This document shows, one piece after another, positions 44,959 to 56,675 of a DNA stretch of 57,707 nucleotides. Below the pieces are notes generated by a model. It searched no databases. It saw only the letters and a program-made list of their open reading frames with translations, and was not told the DNA's origin. Position 1 is the first letter of the stretch, and each line of letters opens with the position of its first letter. Source of the DNA: Zygnema cylindricum (Eukaryota; Streptophyta; Zygnematophyceae; Zygnematales; Zygnemataceae); NCBI GenBank assembly GCA_037447655.1, contig JBBHKE010002169.1, positions 5,770 to 63,476 of the forward strand. Direction: 5' to 3'. A program made the position numbers and the translations under genes.

Positions 44959-45030
44959 AAGATTCTTAATTTCTTTAGCTTTTTGAGGCTTGCCGGGATT
45001 TTTCCACTAAAGTCACAACTGCTCAAGTCC
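44959..45030 (-). CDS. LRR exon (72 nt), noncanonical donor
   Basis: Encodes one plant-type leucine-rich repeat, LSSCDFSGKIPASLKKLKKL. The upstream boundary is a good acceptor (ctcgaaatgtcgcag before 45030). Exactly 72 nt later the expected donor position reads GCAACT instead of GTAAGT, with the same codon phase as the exon at 52409-52480. This is either a rare GC-AG intron or a sign that the gene is dying. LRR domains of this type belong to receptor-like kinases or receptor-like proteins at the plasma membrane; no kinase or signal peptide is visible here. Confidence 0.7.
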
Positions 45031-46095
45031 CTGCGACATTTCGAGGGGGTAAACAAAAAAAAATAATATAACTCATTAAATTGGACAAATTTGGTAATTA
45101 AAAAAAATGGAAATGCGAATTGGAGAAATTAACTATTGATTATCTCAAATTTATTGCGAGAATCCCAAAAGTTGGCCTTGTCCAACAGTAATTTTTCTTT
45201 GTGTCATCAAGTTTTATACCCTATTTTTTTTACAAGTGATTTCAAACCATATAGTTAGACATATACATATTATTCATATTATACATATTATACACCTTAT
45301 ACATATTACATATTAGACATAGAATGAACATTTTGTAAGAAAATTGTGATTGTGGATTTTTGTAGAAGTTTGTGAAATTGAATAGATGGCCAAAAGTCGT
45401 TAGTTTAATAATTTCGTTTTCTAACATTGTCCATGAAATTGTTTAGATTCAAAAAAATTCCAATGGTTTTCCAAAATGTAACATGCAACAAATAATGGAT
45501 ATCTTAATAATAGAATAGTGTAGCTTTAGGGAGAATGGTTTATGGTTTAATGATACTACTATTGAAACTAATATTGGAACTACTACATTTGATGTCTAAA
45601 TTAACATCTTTTTTTCTTTTAAGCCCCACACGCTATATTTTGAGTCTATAACTTTATTTTCCCTTGTTTTATATTTTTTCCTCATTTTGGCCTTTCCTGG
45701 CAGATAGTTGACATTGGATCTTACACTATTATTTGAACTTAAATTTCCTCTTCATATGTTGCAGTTTTTAAGATAGTATGATAAAATCCCAAAAAAGATA
45801 AAATGTGAAAAAACATGAAAGGTTAATTGTAGTGAAAAATCTTTAGATATACGGTAATGTCTCAAAAAATATGTATTTGAAAACCCTAAAAAAACCTCAA
45901 GGTTAGACGTAGAGAACGGCTATATAACTCTTGAAAAATATGATAGGATCCCAAAAAAATATTATAAAAGGCTAATACAATCAATGATATCATAGTATTC
46001 ATGTTAAGAAAGTTGACAGTATCTATAAGCCAGACTTTGTCTAAAATAAATAATTGCATGTATACTTTAAATATTTGAAGAGATAAACCACTTAC

Positions 46096-46180
46096 AAATA
46101 TTGCAATGAAGTTAAATTTCCAATCCCATCGGGTATGCTTCCATTCAACGCCAAATTCTCCCGCAAAAGATAATCAGAGT
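46096..46180 (-). CDS. LRR exon, start uncertain
   Basis: Encodes LRENLALNGSIPDGIGNLTS, a clear plant LRR, ending in TT before the canonical donor GTAAGTGG at 46095. The 5' boundary is unclear: the nearest acceptor-like cag gives a length not divisible by three, so the exon may be damaged. Same strand and phase at the 3' end as the other LRR exons. Between this exon and the next one upstream lies element G. Confidence 0.65.
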
Positions 46181-46416
46181 TCTGATTTTGTCCAAGGTTC
46201 CTTAAAAAAAAAAAAACGATCAAAAATAAAATGTTATCCCCAAGTCAAGAAATCATCGATTCAAGGTAATTTTTTAAATGAAGTTAAAAGGTAAAGATTT
46301 GTGAATAGGAAGTATGGAAATCTCTTGAAACAACATCCGTGATGTAAGCAAACAATGTATCTGAAATAAGATTTTTGAATCTTTTTGTTTAACACTAGAA
46401 AGGCCCGGGATGGATA

Positions 46417-46463
46417 TATATATATATATATATACATATATATATGTATATATATATATATAT
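46417..46463. repeat. (TA)n microsatellite
   Basis: Alternating TA/CA repeat in the region between an LRR exon and element G. Confidence 0.9.
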
Positions 46464-46641
46464 TTAGTAAAATTGAAATTACCTTTTGTGAGCTTATTTT
46501 TTATTGATTTATGCTCCTCTAGAAGTAACGATTTAAACCGGGGATTGTGAATAGATATCTAATTCAAAACTTGATTAATTCCCATTTTTTTTTTTGGATA
46601 ATTACAAAAAATCGATGTAATAATGTCTTATAGGTTGTCTC

Positions 46642-47108
46642 TATTGAATGTGACGACATAAGAGGCCGAAAGAGCTAATAAGAAAAGAAAGCTCGGAGAG
46701 GCAAAAAGAAAGAAAAGTCCAAGAGAGAGAGAGACAAGAGTGTAACGACAAAACAAGGTGACAAGTGAGAGGTTTTGTCGTGTGAGTGTCTTTTAGATTA
46801 GATAAATTTACAATGAGACACACGGGAGTCTTATAGTAAGACAAAAAGAAAGGGTAGCCGAAAAGGCTCTAGAAGGTACAACTAAACAGGTGAAACCTAG
46901 GAAGGTACATCTAGGTATGCTAAAAGGAATCTAAGTCTAAGAAGATTCCTACGTAAGAATAATCAATACTAACAAAGGTATGTACATTCCACTAAGTAAA
47001 GTACAAAATCACTAAACCGTAGTACAAGACTAATAGCGTAGCGAGTAAGACACTAAATTAGTGTAGAACCTAATAAATACTAAAAGATGCTTTAAGTGAA
47101 TTCCAACA
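46642..47108 (-). repeat. 3' LTR of element G
   Basis: Pairs with 51611-52078. A G-rich polypurine tract (seven C on the plus strand, 47109-47115) follows it. Confidence 0.95.
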
Positions 47109-47131
47109 CCCCCCCTCGATTAAAGCATGGT

Positions 47132-50100
47132 TTAGTCACGAAGACCCGCATGGAAAATGTGATGATGAAATAAGGGGCGAGGGAGAGGTTTGGTAAGAAA
47201 ATCAGCAAGTTGAGAGCCGGTGGCACAGTGAGAGAAAGAAACGGTGCCATCAAGAATTTTATCACGAGTAAAGTGAAATTGAATATCTATATGCTTAGTG
47301 CGGGTATGATGAATTGGATTTTTCATAAGAGCCAATGCTCCTTGGGAATCACAAAAAATGGAGGTGGGAGACGAAGGAGGAAAAGAGAGATCAGAAAGGA
47401 GACGTCGAAACCAAATAGCCGATTTTGTGGCGGTAGTCCCGGCCATATATTCCGCTTTCGTCGAGGAAAGAGCAACAGTGGTTTGCTTGCGGGACGACCA
47501 AGAGACAAGGCCACCTCCTAAAGAAAAACACACACCGGAAATGGAGCGACGATCATCGGGTTGATTACCCCGATCCGCATCACAGAACCCAATAATGAAA
47601 GTGTCTGGAGAAAAAGAAGAGGAAGAAGGTGAGGGAGGAGAAGGATGGGAAAAAGTGAGGTGAAGATGCTTTCTGCCTTGAAGGTAGCAAAGGACACGCT
47701 TGGCGGCTTGAAGATGGGTTTGAGTGGCACAATGGGAAAATTGAGACAAAAGACAAACTGCGACACAAATGTCCGGTCGTGTACCAAGCATAGCATACAT
47801 CAATTTGCCTATAATTGACCGATATAGTGAGCTTATATCTCCTTGGGCAATCCCATCGGAGGACATTTTGGTGAGAGTGGTGTTAGGGTCAAGAGGAGTA
47901 GGCACCGAATTGCAATCCGACATGTCAAAATGCTCAAGAAGATCAAGAATGTAATGCTCTTGACTCATTTGCAAAATGCGTGCAGATCGTTGCCGTAAGA
48001 TAGTGATGCCTAAGCAATAGTCAAGATCGCCTAAGTCAGTCATAGGCCAATTGGAAGAGAGAATGCCTTTGACCTGATGAATGGACGACTTACTAGGACC
48101 TGCGAGAATCAAATCATCAACGTAAATAATGATAATGATTAACTGAGTGCCTGTACCTCTAATGTAGATTCCTGGATCTGCACTAATTTCTCTAAAACCT
48201 TCTGTAATTAATGCAGCGACAAGAGTTTTATGCCATACTCTAGGTGCCTGCTTAAGCCCATAAATAGACTTACGCAAATGACAAACAAGTGTATCAGAGC
48301 CGGGTACAGCGTAACCAGGTGGCTGAGTCATAAAAATATCTTCTTCCAAACTGCCATGAAGAAAAGTTGTTTTGACGTCGAGTTGTTGTAACTCCCAGTC
48401 ATGAAGAGCAGCAAGAGACAAAATAGTGCGGATAGAGTCAAACTTCGCGACAGGGGCAAAAGTCTCGTTGTAGTCAACGCCCTCTGTCTGTAAGTAACCT
48501 TTGGCCACTAGGCGTGCCTTGTAACTGTCGACAGATCCATCCGCCAGGCGTTTAATTTTAAAAACCCACTTGGATCCAATTGCACGTCGATTTGGTGGAA
48601 GGGTACAAAGCGTCCAAGTATTATTTGACATTAACGCTTCGTATTCCTGAGTAGCAGCAAGCCGCCACTTGTGGGCATCCGGACGTTTCAAAGCGGCATT
48701 TAGTGTAGGAGGAGTTTTGACGTCGGCAATGTTGGCGTGAGCGAGATTCTCACGAATCTTCCAAGTCGGCTGAAGAAGACGCGTACTTTGGCGTACGGCA
48801 ATTTGTTCGTCAGGTGGTGTTAACGGCGTGACAAGGACAGTATTGCGAGTCAATCTGGGCGGCGACAAAGTGTCCGGAGCGTCACGCGTGAAATTTGTCG
48901 ATGCAGGGACCAAATTTGGATTTGTCGCTTCAGGAACTGAACCGGAATTTGTCGTTTCGTGGACCAAAACCGAATGTGTCGTGTTAAGGACCGAAACGTC
49001 GCTCGTCGCGGTCTGTACGTTATGTGGAAGACCGCCGGAATTTGCGGAGTGTGGTTGACGTAAAAAATCTCCACAATTTCCGGACGGGACAGAATCTGAA
49101 ATGTGAGAGATACTGGAGAAAATTGGAGAAACATGAGGGATTAAAGCGGGCGTAGTAGGAGTAGGTGTTAAAGGGGGCGAAGGCAAGGTAGTAACAGAAT
49201 TAGTAAGGATAGTTTCATAAAGAGTGAATAAAGTGGATAAATGGGATAGTGGTAAATCAAGGACAAGCGTGCGAATGACAGGAGATTCATTAAAAACAAC
49301 ATCTCGTGTGGTGATAATTCTGCGAGAAGAGGGACACCAAACGCGATAGGCTTTGGAATAAGGTGAATATCCCATGAAAATTCCGCGCATGGCGCGAGCA
49401 CCCAATTTTCCATGTGAAGGGGGAAGAATTTTATAGTATGCTTCACACCCAAAAATGCGGAGGTGAGAAACATCGAGTTAAGTACCATGCCACGCCTAAA
49501 AAAGGGTTTGGTTAGAGAGGGAAAAAGTAGGGGAGCGATTGCGAAGATCAGAGGAGGTGAGTAATGCTTCAGCCCAATGAAATGGTAAGGAAACAAAATG
49601 AAGTAGAGAGCGAGACATATTAATGAGAGTGCGATTGAGACGTTCAGCATCTCCATTTTGTTGCGGGGAATGAGGAGAAGTTCTTTGGTGAAAAATGCCA
49701 TGCGATAGTAAGTACTCAGAGAAGGCATTAGAAACAAACTCCCCCCCATTATCTGTGCGTATGGTTTTGATGTGAGAGGATAAATGATTTTCCACAAGGG
49801 CTTTAAAGTGCCGAAAATGAGTGAAGACCTCGGACTTATGGCGCATGAAGTAAATATATGTGAAAGTTAGGAAATAAGAGGCACCACCAATGCTTTGTAT
49901 GGGAATGGGACAACACACATCAATATGAATGGAATCAAGAGGAGCCAGGGAGCAAGAAGAAGAAGAAGAAGGAAAAGGGAAGCGAGGCATTTTTCCAAGA
50001 ATACAACCATGGCAAAAATCAATTTTGTTCTCATTAAATGGAGTTATGCCAAGTACAAGCCCGTTACTAGGAGACGCTAGGCTATCACCATAGAGATGGC

Positions 50101-51628
50101 CAAATCGAAGATGCCATGTGAGAAAAGAGGAAGAAGAAGGAGAATGGGCAAGAGAGGCATGAGCGACATCATGAAAAAAATCTAATATATAAAGATTTCC
50201 TGACCGAGTTCCACTACCTATGAGACCCCTAGTAGAAGAAAAGAATTGAATCGTGGATTCAGTAAATACACCAAAACTACCACGGCGTAAAGCCGAACTA
50301 GTTGAGAAAAGATTTTTTTTGAGGTCAGGGACAAAATAAACTTTGTCCAAGATGATTGGACGAGAAGCGTGCGAACCGGTATTAAAATGCACCTGTCCAA
50401 CGAGAGTGGAAGTTAGTTCCATGTTGTTTCCAAGAAAGATTCGTAAAGGTACTGGAAGGGAAACAACATTAAACATAATATCTCGGGTAAAACACATATG
50501 ATGGGATGCCTCGGAATCAACAAGCCAATCAGAAAATTTACTTGATTGAGAAAAGGCGTACCCATAGTCCAAAGGTGGAATAGAGGGAGGTACATCCGGG
50601 ACGGGTACAACCGCGGGTGACGCCGATCCAACGTTTGGGTCAAAAATTGGCATATTTTGTGGGGGGTAGAAATAATACGGAGCAGGGTACCACGGCGGTG
50701 GTGGAGGACCGTACGGAAGAGTAAAGTCGGCCGTCGCGTGCGCCGCGTGACCAGATGGCGGCGTTGCGGCATAGGGGTACGAAAACGGTTTCGAATTTGA
50801 ATTTGCCGGTGGAAGTCCTCGTGGTCCCCCAGCCGCACGTTCCTTTTCACGTTTTTTGGCCAATGCGGGACACGCGTCCACCACGTGGTCTCGCTCTTTG
50901 CAATATTTGCAGAAGAGTGGAGAACCTGCAAGATTTGGCGATTTCTTCGAGGAAGCAACAAAAAAAGCTGACCCATCAGTAGAAACGACAGGTTTGTTGA
51001 GATTAAGACGAGTTTCTTCATGTAAAAGACGGTTAGTAAGATCTGATAGCGTGACAGTGGAAGCATCAGTACTAACCGTACCTGAGAAAGAGTCAAAAGA
51101 GACAGGCAAGCCGCCCAAAATAGTACTTATGAGATCTTCGTGAGTTACGATGTAATTAATAGATTTTAGGCGGCCGGCAAACGTCTCAATGCGTTAAATA
51201 AAATCAAGCATACTCTCTTTTGGATCTTTCTGGGCACCGTTAAATTGGCGACGTAGCGCCAAGCGGTGTGGCCAAGTGTCGGTTTCGTAGGCGCTACATA
51301 AAATGCGCCACGCCTCGTTTGAAGTCGTCGCGTCGCGAATCCGATTTGCAATCTGGCCGTCCAAAGAAAGGACAAGACGAGAAAGGGCAACAGAATCCTT
51401 TTCTCGCCAGGCGGCAATAGATTTTTCGGTGGCGGCAAAAGTAGCGTCACCGGCAGCCGGTAGGAGAGGGATCGCGACAGCGCCATTGATGTGATCCCAA
51501 ATCTTTTCGAAAGAAAACCAATGTTTAATTTGAAATTTCCAATCATAAAAATTTTCGCCTTGGAATTTAGGAACAGAGTTGGAGACAGACGAAGGGCTAG
51601 GCCCATAACCTATTGAATGTGACGACAT
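47132..51628 (-). pseudogene. Gag-pol polyprotein of element G (three premature stops)
   Basis: One frame of about 1498 codons starts at ATG 51628 inside the LTR and runs through the primer-binding site (MSSHSIGYGP). It is broken only by TAA 51196-51194, TAG 49498-49496 and TAA 49480-49478; there is no frameshift. The first stop replaces the Gln found at the same place in A. Domains in order: gag with knuckle CKYCKERDHVVDAC (near 50905); protease WLVDSEASHHM, where the usual DSGA has Glu for Gly; integrase with a complete D, D, E set; reverse transcriptase with YVDD at about 48125-48114; RNase H in which STEAEYMA reads STKAEYMA, losing a catalytic Glu. Several lesions beyond the stops make it inactive. 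Confidence 0.93.
51600..51610 (-). other. Primer-binding site of G (half-tRNA type)
   Basis: GGTTATGGGCC on the minus strand, adjoining the LTR at 51611. Eleven bases match the initiator tRNA-Met anticodon arm. Confidence 0.85.
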
Positions 51629-52078
51629 AAGAGGCCGAAAGAGCTAATAAGAAAAGAAAGCTCGGAGAGGCAAAAAGAAAGAAAAGTCCAAGAGAGAGAG
51701 AGACAAGAGTGTAACGACAAAAGAAGGTGACAAGTGAGAGGTTTTGTCGTGTGAGTGTCTTTTAGATTAGATAAATTTACAATGAGACACACGGGAGTCT
51801 TATAGTAAGACAAGAAAAAAGGGTAGCCGAAAAGGCTCTAGAAGGTACAACTAAACAGGTGAAACCTAGGAAGGTACATCTAGGTATGCTAAAAAGGAAT
51901 CTAAGTCTAAGAAGATTCCTACGTAAGAATAATTAATACTAACAAAGGTATGTACATTCCACTAAGTAAAGTACAAAATCACTAAACTGTAGTATAAGAC
52001 TAATAGCGTAGCGAGTAAGACACTAAATTAGTGTAGAACCTAATAAATACTAAAAGATACTTTAAGTGAATTCCAACA
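51611..52078 (-). repeat. 5' LTR of element G
   Basis: 468 bp, ending (sense) in ATG plus 15 nt. Flanked outside by GTCTC. Confidence 0.95.
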
Positions 52079-52408
52079 GTCTCTCTACAAACTTTTAGAA
52101 AACGTTAATCTCGTCTGTTTTTGACAACATCCAGTGTATAATGCTTTCAAAAAGAAAATTTATGGAAGTAAAACGCATGACCGGGAGTAAGACAACCTAT
52201 TTATATAATTAAAAAAAGAAAAAATACATTTAAATCAGATTAAAATTTATAGATGCAACATATGTTTGGAAAAGGTCGAATATGCTTCACATTTGGTGCC
52301 CATTTCCAGGGCTAGAACTAAAAGAAGGCATCATGCTGTTAAAATTATTTTTATATTATATAGATATTAATATTTTTATAGTTTATAAACTTAATTTGTT
52401 AAACTTAC

Positions 52409-52480
52409 AAATACTCCAATTTAAAAAAAGCTCCAAGACCGGAAGGTAGGTGTCCAAAAAGTGTGTTGTTGCGCAAATCC
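52409..52480 (-). CDS. LRR exon (72 nt)
   Basis: Exactly 72 nt between an acceptor (gtacttttgtag before 52480) and the donor GTAAGT (52408 down). Encodes the repeat DLRNNTLFGHLPSGLGAFFK plus LEYL, with the last Leu codon split TT|G. One repeat per exon with this phase is the known layout of many plant LRR receptor genes. Element G lies in the next intron downstream. Confidence 0.8.
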
Positions 52481-52748
52481 CTACAAAAGTACAAAAAAGA
52501 GAAAAACCCCATTATGGTTGTACTATCATCAGTCGAGGATTAGCATTTTCTCAAAAGACAAATCCATTAAAATTCAACGATTCAAAAATTATTCAGATCA
52601 TAAAGTTACGTGTATCTAGCTTAAATTAGGGTAAGACAATTGTCTGGAAAAGGGTTAAACATTCTTTGAATTTGGTACACTACCCGGACTATTGTGTCAA
52701 GCTACTTTGGGAATTTTTTCAAAATGTAGTTTTTCGGTTTTCTATTCC

Positions 52749-52970
52749 ATCTCTCAGTCTCTCAATCTCTCTATCCCTCAATCCCTCAATCCCTCACTCT
52801 CTCTATCACTCAGTCTCTCAATCTCTCTATCCCTCAATCCCTCAATCTCTCACTCTCTCTATCACTTAGTCTCTCAATCTCTCTATCCCTCAATCCCTCA
52901 ATCTCTCACTCTCTCAATCACTCAGTCTCTCAATCTCACTATTTCTCAATCTCTCTGTCTCAATCTTAAT
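52749..52970. repeat. CT-rich minisatellite, 56-bp period
   Basis: About 3.7 copies of a 56-bp unit made of ctctctcaat-like words; unit starts at 52767, 52823 and 52879. Lies in the putative intron. The frames across it are repeat translations. Confidence 0.85.
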
Positions 52971-53089
52971 TGATTGATTTTGTTATCCATTATTTTTTTT
53001 CTATACAAACGCTATTTGGCTGTTGACTGGACATATATATTGAAGGCAGTGACATTTATGGTGTTAAAATTGCGACCGACATTTCCAGG

Positions 53090-53168
53090 AAAGTGAGAGA
53101 GCGAAAGGGATAGAGAGGGAGAGAGAGAGGGAGAGGGATCGAGAGGGAGAGAGAGAGAGAAGGAGAGG
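53090..53168. repeat. GA-rich tract
   Basis: gagagaggga-type repeats about 120 bp right of the CT-rich minisatellite, roughly complementary to it. Confidence 0.85.
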
Positions 53169-53580
53169 ACATCATACTCTAGAAATTTAGTTTGGGTCTC
53201 CATTTACAGTCAATCGGATATGAAAAGGAAGCCAGAAAAAAACTTACAGAAAAGTCAGATTTTTTAACTTTCCGATTTCTTTTGGTATCTTTCCTTTAAC
53301 CTCTAGATTTGCAATAATTCTGAAAATGGAAAAAGAGGTAAACAATAAATAAAGAATGAGAACATTAAAAAAAGCGAGAAATTTAAACCTTTGAGACATA
53401 GAAACAAACAGAAATTAATAATCAATCTCGCAATAATATGGAAAACCAAGTTTGATATGGCGTTATAGCTTAAAGCAATACCTTTCCATGATTTTCTAGT
53501 ATACAAAAAAATGCAAAGAAATGGTTGCCACAAAAACAACTGTGCAATACTAAGAGAAAAAAAAGATGTTAAGAGCTTAC

Positions 53581-53634
53581 AAATACTTCAAATGAGTTAG
53601 TTTTGTTATATTTGGCGTGATGTCTCCGTCTAAG
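53581..53634 (-). CDS. LRR exon, 5' part cut off
   Basis: Encodes HLDGDITPNITKLTHLKYL ending TT before the donor GTAAGC (53580 down), the same phase as the 72-nt exons. Only 54 nt are present before the reading context changes at 53635, where TGTTGG-type LTR-like sequence begins. Probably the exon was interrupted by that insertion. Confidence 0.65.
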
Positions 53635-55264
53635 TGTTGGATTTATGCGATCTTGGGCGATACCTTTCGATACATTTTGGTGCGGACGAACCTACCCGAT
53701 TTATTTATGTGACGTCACGGACTCACACGTGCGGAATCTGACAGACGATTCCATGACAAAAAGTACAGAAAATAGGACAAAAGAAAAACGGCCGTTTGTG
53801 GCTGAATAGTGACACGTGGCATCATGTGATAAGACCACACAAATAGGCATTTCACAGCACAGTGAATACACAGAGATATAAAATGCATGCAGGCACTAGA
53901 GACAAATATCTCACACAGACATTACAATTCATAGAATTCATGGAATTCGGACATGACATTATTTCTTAGTCTTTCTGTACATAGAGATAGATAGCATTAG
54001 AATTAGGAGGATAATTCAGCTTTATTAGAGTAGAAAGTTCAGGAAACAATTGTACTTTGTTGTCCTATTTTATCAATCAAATCAAAGCTGTCTAAACCTG
54101 CCTCTCTAATCTACCTATCTATGCCTTCTCCCTTCTCTATTCTAACAACTGTGATTCTCTAAGGTCCACCCTAGTGGTGTATGTTTGGGACGCGACTACT
54201 TTAGCCTGAGGCCACGGGCTACGGTGATTGTCCCAAACCAATAAAGAGAGTTTCGGGACTTAGAATGTTTTTCAGTAAGTCCGGTTTAGTACGAACCAGA
54301 ACTGGTGTTACAGTGACTCATTGAGGAGTACACCGGTGAATACACTCCCAGAACACGCGTCGGTACAAGGGAGAACGCATTCCGTAATATCCGTCTGCTA
54401 CCGAAAAGACACGTGGTGGTTCACCTACGGATCTGAATTTGATATGTGGGCCGCTGACTGAGACCGCCGACAAATGCTGGACAGAGTGGATCATGTACAA
54501 TGATCTAACGTGGAATAAGGAATCCTACGTAGATAAAAATATTTGTTTGATTTGGTCTTTGTCTTTTTTTAATGCTGGACAAAGTGGATCATGTACACGA
54601 TGATCTAACGTGGAATACGGAATCCTACATAGATATAAATATTTGTTTGATTTGGTCTTTGTCTTTATTTGATTAGTTGATTAGTGTAGGATTTCTTTTG
54701 TTTGACATACCTCGTCATTTTGGGTATACACAGAGTATTAGGTGTATCAGGTTGGTAGATGTACGGCAGTTATGCCTTGGTACGTTCAGTAATGAAGCTT
54801 CAGTGTATATGAGTAGGACTTAGACATTTTTGGAGTTATGAACACCTTGTAGTCATAAACTGTAAATGTTGTTTTTGGCATTTTTGGCATTTTTATCTGT
54901 GAATATCTCACAAAGCTGTGGGCGGAATTACTTGTAATTTTGTACGTGTGTTCATCCTGATATTATCTACGTTATGGTAGATTAACAGAGCTATTGTGTC
55001 TCTGGTTTGTGATTTATCAACTGTTGAAGTTGCTGTATTTCAGACCGGTTTATGTGAAAGTTTCCTGCTTGATTTAATTCTGAAATGACTAATCCTGCAT
55101 CCTCATCGTGACTCATCGTCTTGAGTTCCAGCAGTTGTCTCAGCAGTTGTCTCAGAACAACAGGATCTCCATTCCTCCTCATATATCCAAAACACCATCT
55201 TGGGCGTGGGATTGGCTCCACCACCGCTTGGATTTTAGAATCAAGTATTAACTCGATTAACACT
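53635..55264 (+). mobile_element. LTR-like insertion(s), incomplete
   Basis: 53635-54148 has LTR features: start TGTTGGATTT, TATAAAATGC near 53880, and an end ATTCTAACA nearly complementary to the start. 54150-55083 resembles the LTR and leader of the H/J family (shared gtgttacagt and acacgcgtcgg words). A gag-like start follows (ATG 55084; Gln/Leu-rich text after it, out of frame). No partner LTR or target-site duplication was found, so it may be two nested fragments. Confidence 0.45.
54473..54671. repeat. 98-bp tandem duplication
   Basis: 54473-54570 repeats at 54571-54671 with few differences (aatgctggacaragtggatc start). Confidence 0.9.
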
Positions 55265-56180
55265 CTACATCAACGGACCAAAGGAATCTATAGTTAAATG
55301 ATTAATATTTTAGCAATTTTATCTAAATAGTAATGTTTGCAAACTTCATAACCCCGAAATCTTTGCCATTGGAATAATTATTATACAAATGAAAGAAACA
55401 ATGCAATTGTACAGCCATTTTGTATTTTAAACAAGCCGAAAAAAAAATATATAGAGGCACGTTTTAAATACTACTTAGTGAAACAATTCCACATTGACAT
55501 GCTAACATTTGAATAATGGATTGGTGAATGGATTTACAAAATATAGAGAGACCACCTTTCTTATTAACAAAATAGAATGGAAATCAAATGGACTAGAAGG
55601 AAAATGCGTCTCAAGAAGACTGAAAACAAGGACTTAACAATTCATCATTTAATTGGTTTTCATTTAATCATTGAGGTGTTTTTCCATTAAAAATACAATC
55701 TTGAGAAGAAAAAACAAGATTCCACCAAAATTAGCGTGAAATTTATGTTCAACGGAAAAATGAGGAGAGCATCGTATTTGATGCAAAACCTTTTTGCTGA
55801 TAAAGAAAACAAAACAGAAAAATCATGGGCTCATAGAAAAACAATTTTTCTAAAGATAAAAGTGTAATGAACAAAATGGCCTGCCTCAAAACTATTTTCA
55901 ATTTTGAATAACTGAATTTTGGAAATAATTCAGGTTCCTTTCTGGATAACCTTCCAATGCGAACAAATTGAGCCTTAAAAATATAACTACACCTTCCAAA
56001 GTAACACAAAAAAGGGTGATAAAATTGAAATCAATAAGAACCTGGACCATTCGATTTCATAAGTATGTTGCATACAAAGCTTATTTTTTACTCTTGATTT
56101 CAAGGAGCAATTTAAACTGAAACTTAACCTAAAACCACAAAACTAAACTGAAGCTTATTTTGAAACTAATGATAAACATG
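55265..56180. other. AT-rich DNA, nothing recognised
   Basis: No supported gene, RNA or repeat. Confidence 0.5.
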
Positions 56181-56675
56181 AAGCATACTTGAAGCTTGAA
56201 ACTCTTCAGGCCGACGTTGGAATATCTACAAGAACTTGAACTACCAAAAAAAAAAAAAAAAGCTAGAGGACTGAAAAACACTGGGCAATGCGAAATTGCC
56301 TTCCAAATCTATCGTAGAACAGAAAATGGGAACAAACAAGTTCCGTTCCAAAGACTATCGGAAAAAAAGGAAAATGGGAAAAAGAAAATTCCCTCCAAAT
56401 ACTGGAAAAGAGGACTTCAAGTCACACAAAGACAATGCAGGCAGAATGACAACTCGAAGAGGGATGAATGGGAACTTACCATTCGACCATAGGAAGTGTC
56501 AAAGAACAGGGAATCAGCAGAGAGCTAATTCCACCACCGCCTGCTCCCATGTGGAGCTCCACCAATAGAAGGAACTCCTAATAGAACGACTCAAGAAAGA
56601 TCTGCAACAAAGAGTGTAACAGAGAATGGGATACAGGGACAGTCAAAGATAAGAAGGCAATCAAAGGAAGCTACC

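Larger units (their letters stand above)
46642..52078 (-). mobile_element. Ty1/copia retrotransposon G, complete, three nonsense codons
   Basis: 5437 bp on the minus strand with LTRs of 467 bp (46642-47108) and 468 bp (51611-52078), differing at about 8 positions. A perfect target-site duplication GTCTC lies at 46637-46641 and 52079-52083. The sense ends are TGTTGG and CAATA, so the termini are TG...TA. Closest relative in the window: A. It lies between two LRR exons, hence probably within an intron of that gene, in the same orientation. Confidence 0.96.

Noticed and set aside
45660-45770. Possible further LRR exon on the minus strand (NLSSNN-like text)
   Set aside because: Only six residues resemble an LRR and the following sequence does not; no donor at 72 nt.
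52666-52973. Serine/leucine-rich ORFs of 67-93 codons
   Set aside because: Translations of the 56-bp CT-rich minisatellite.
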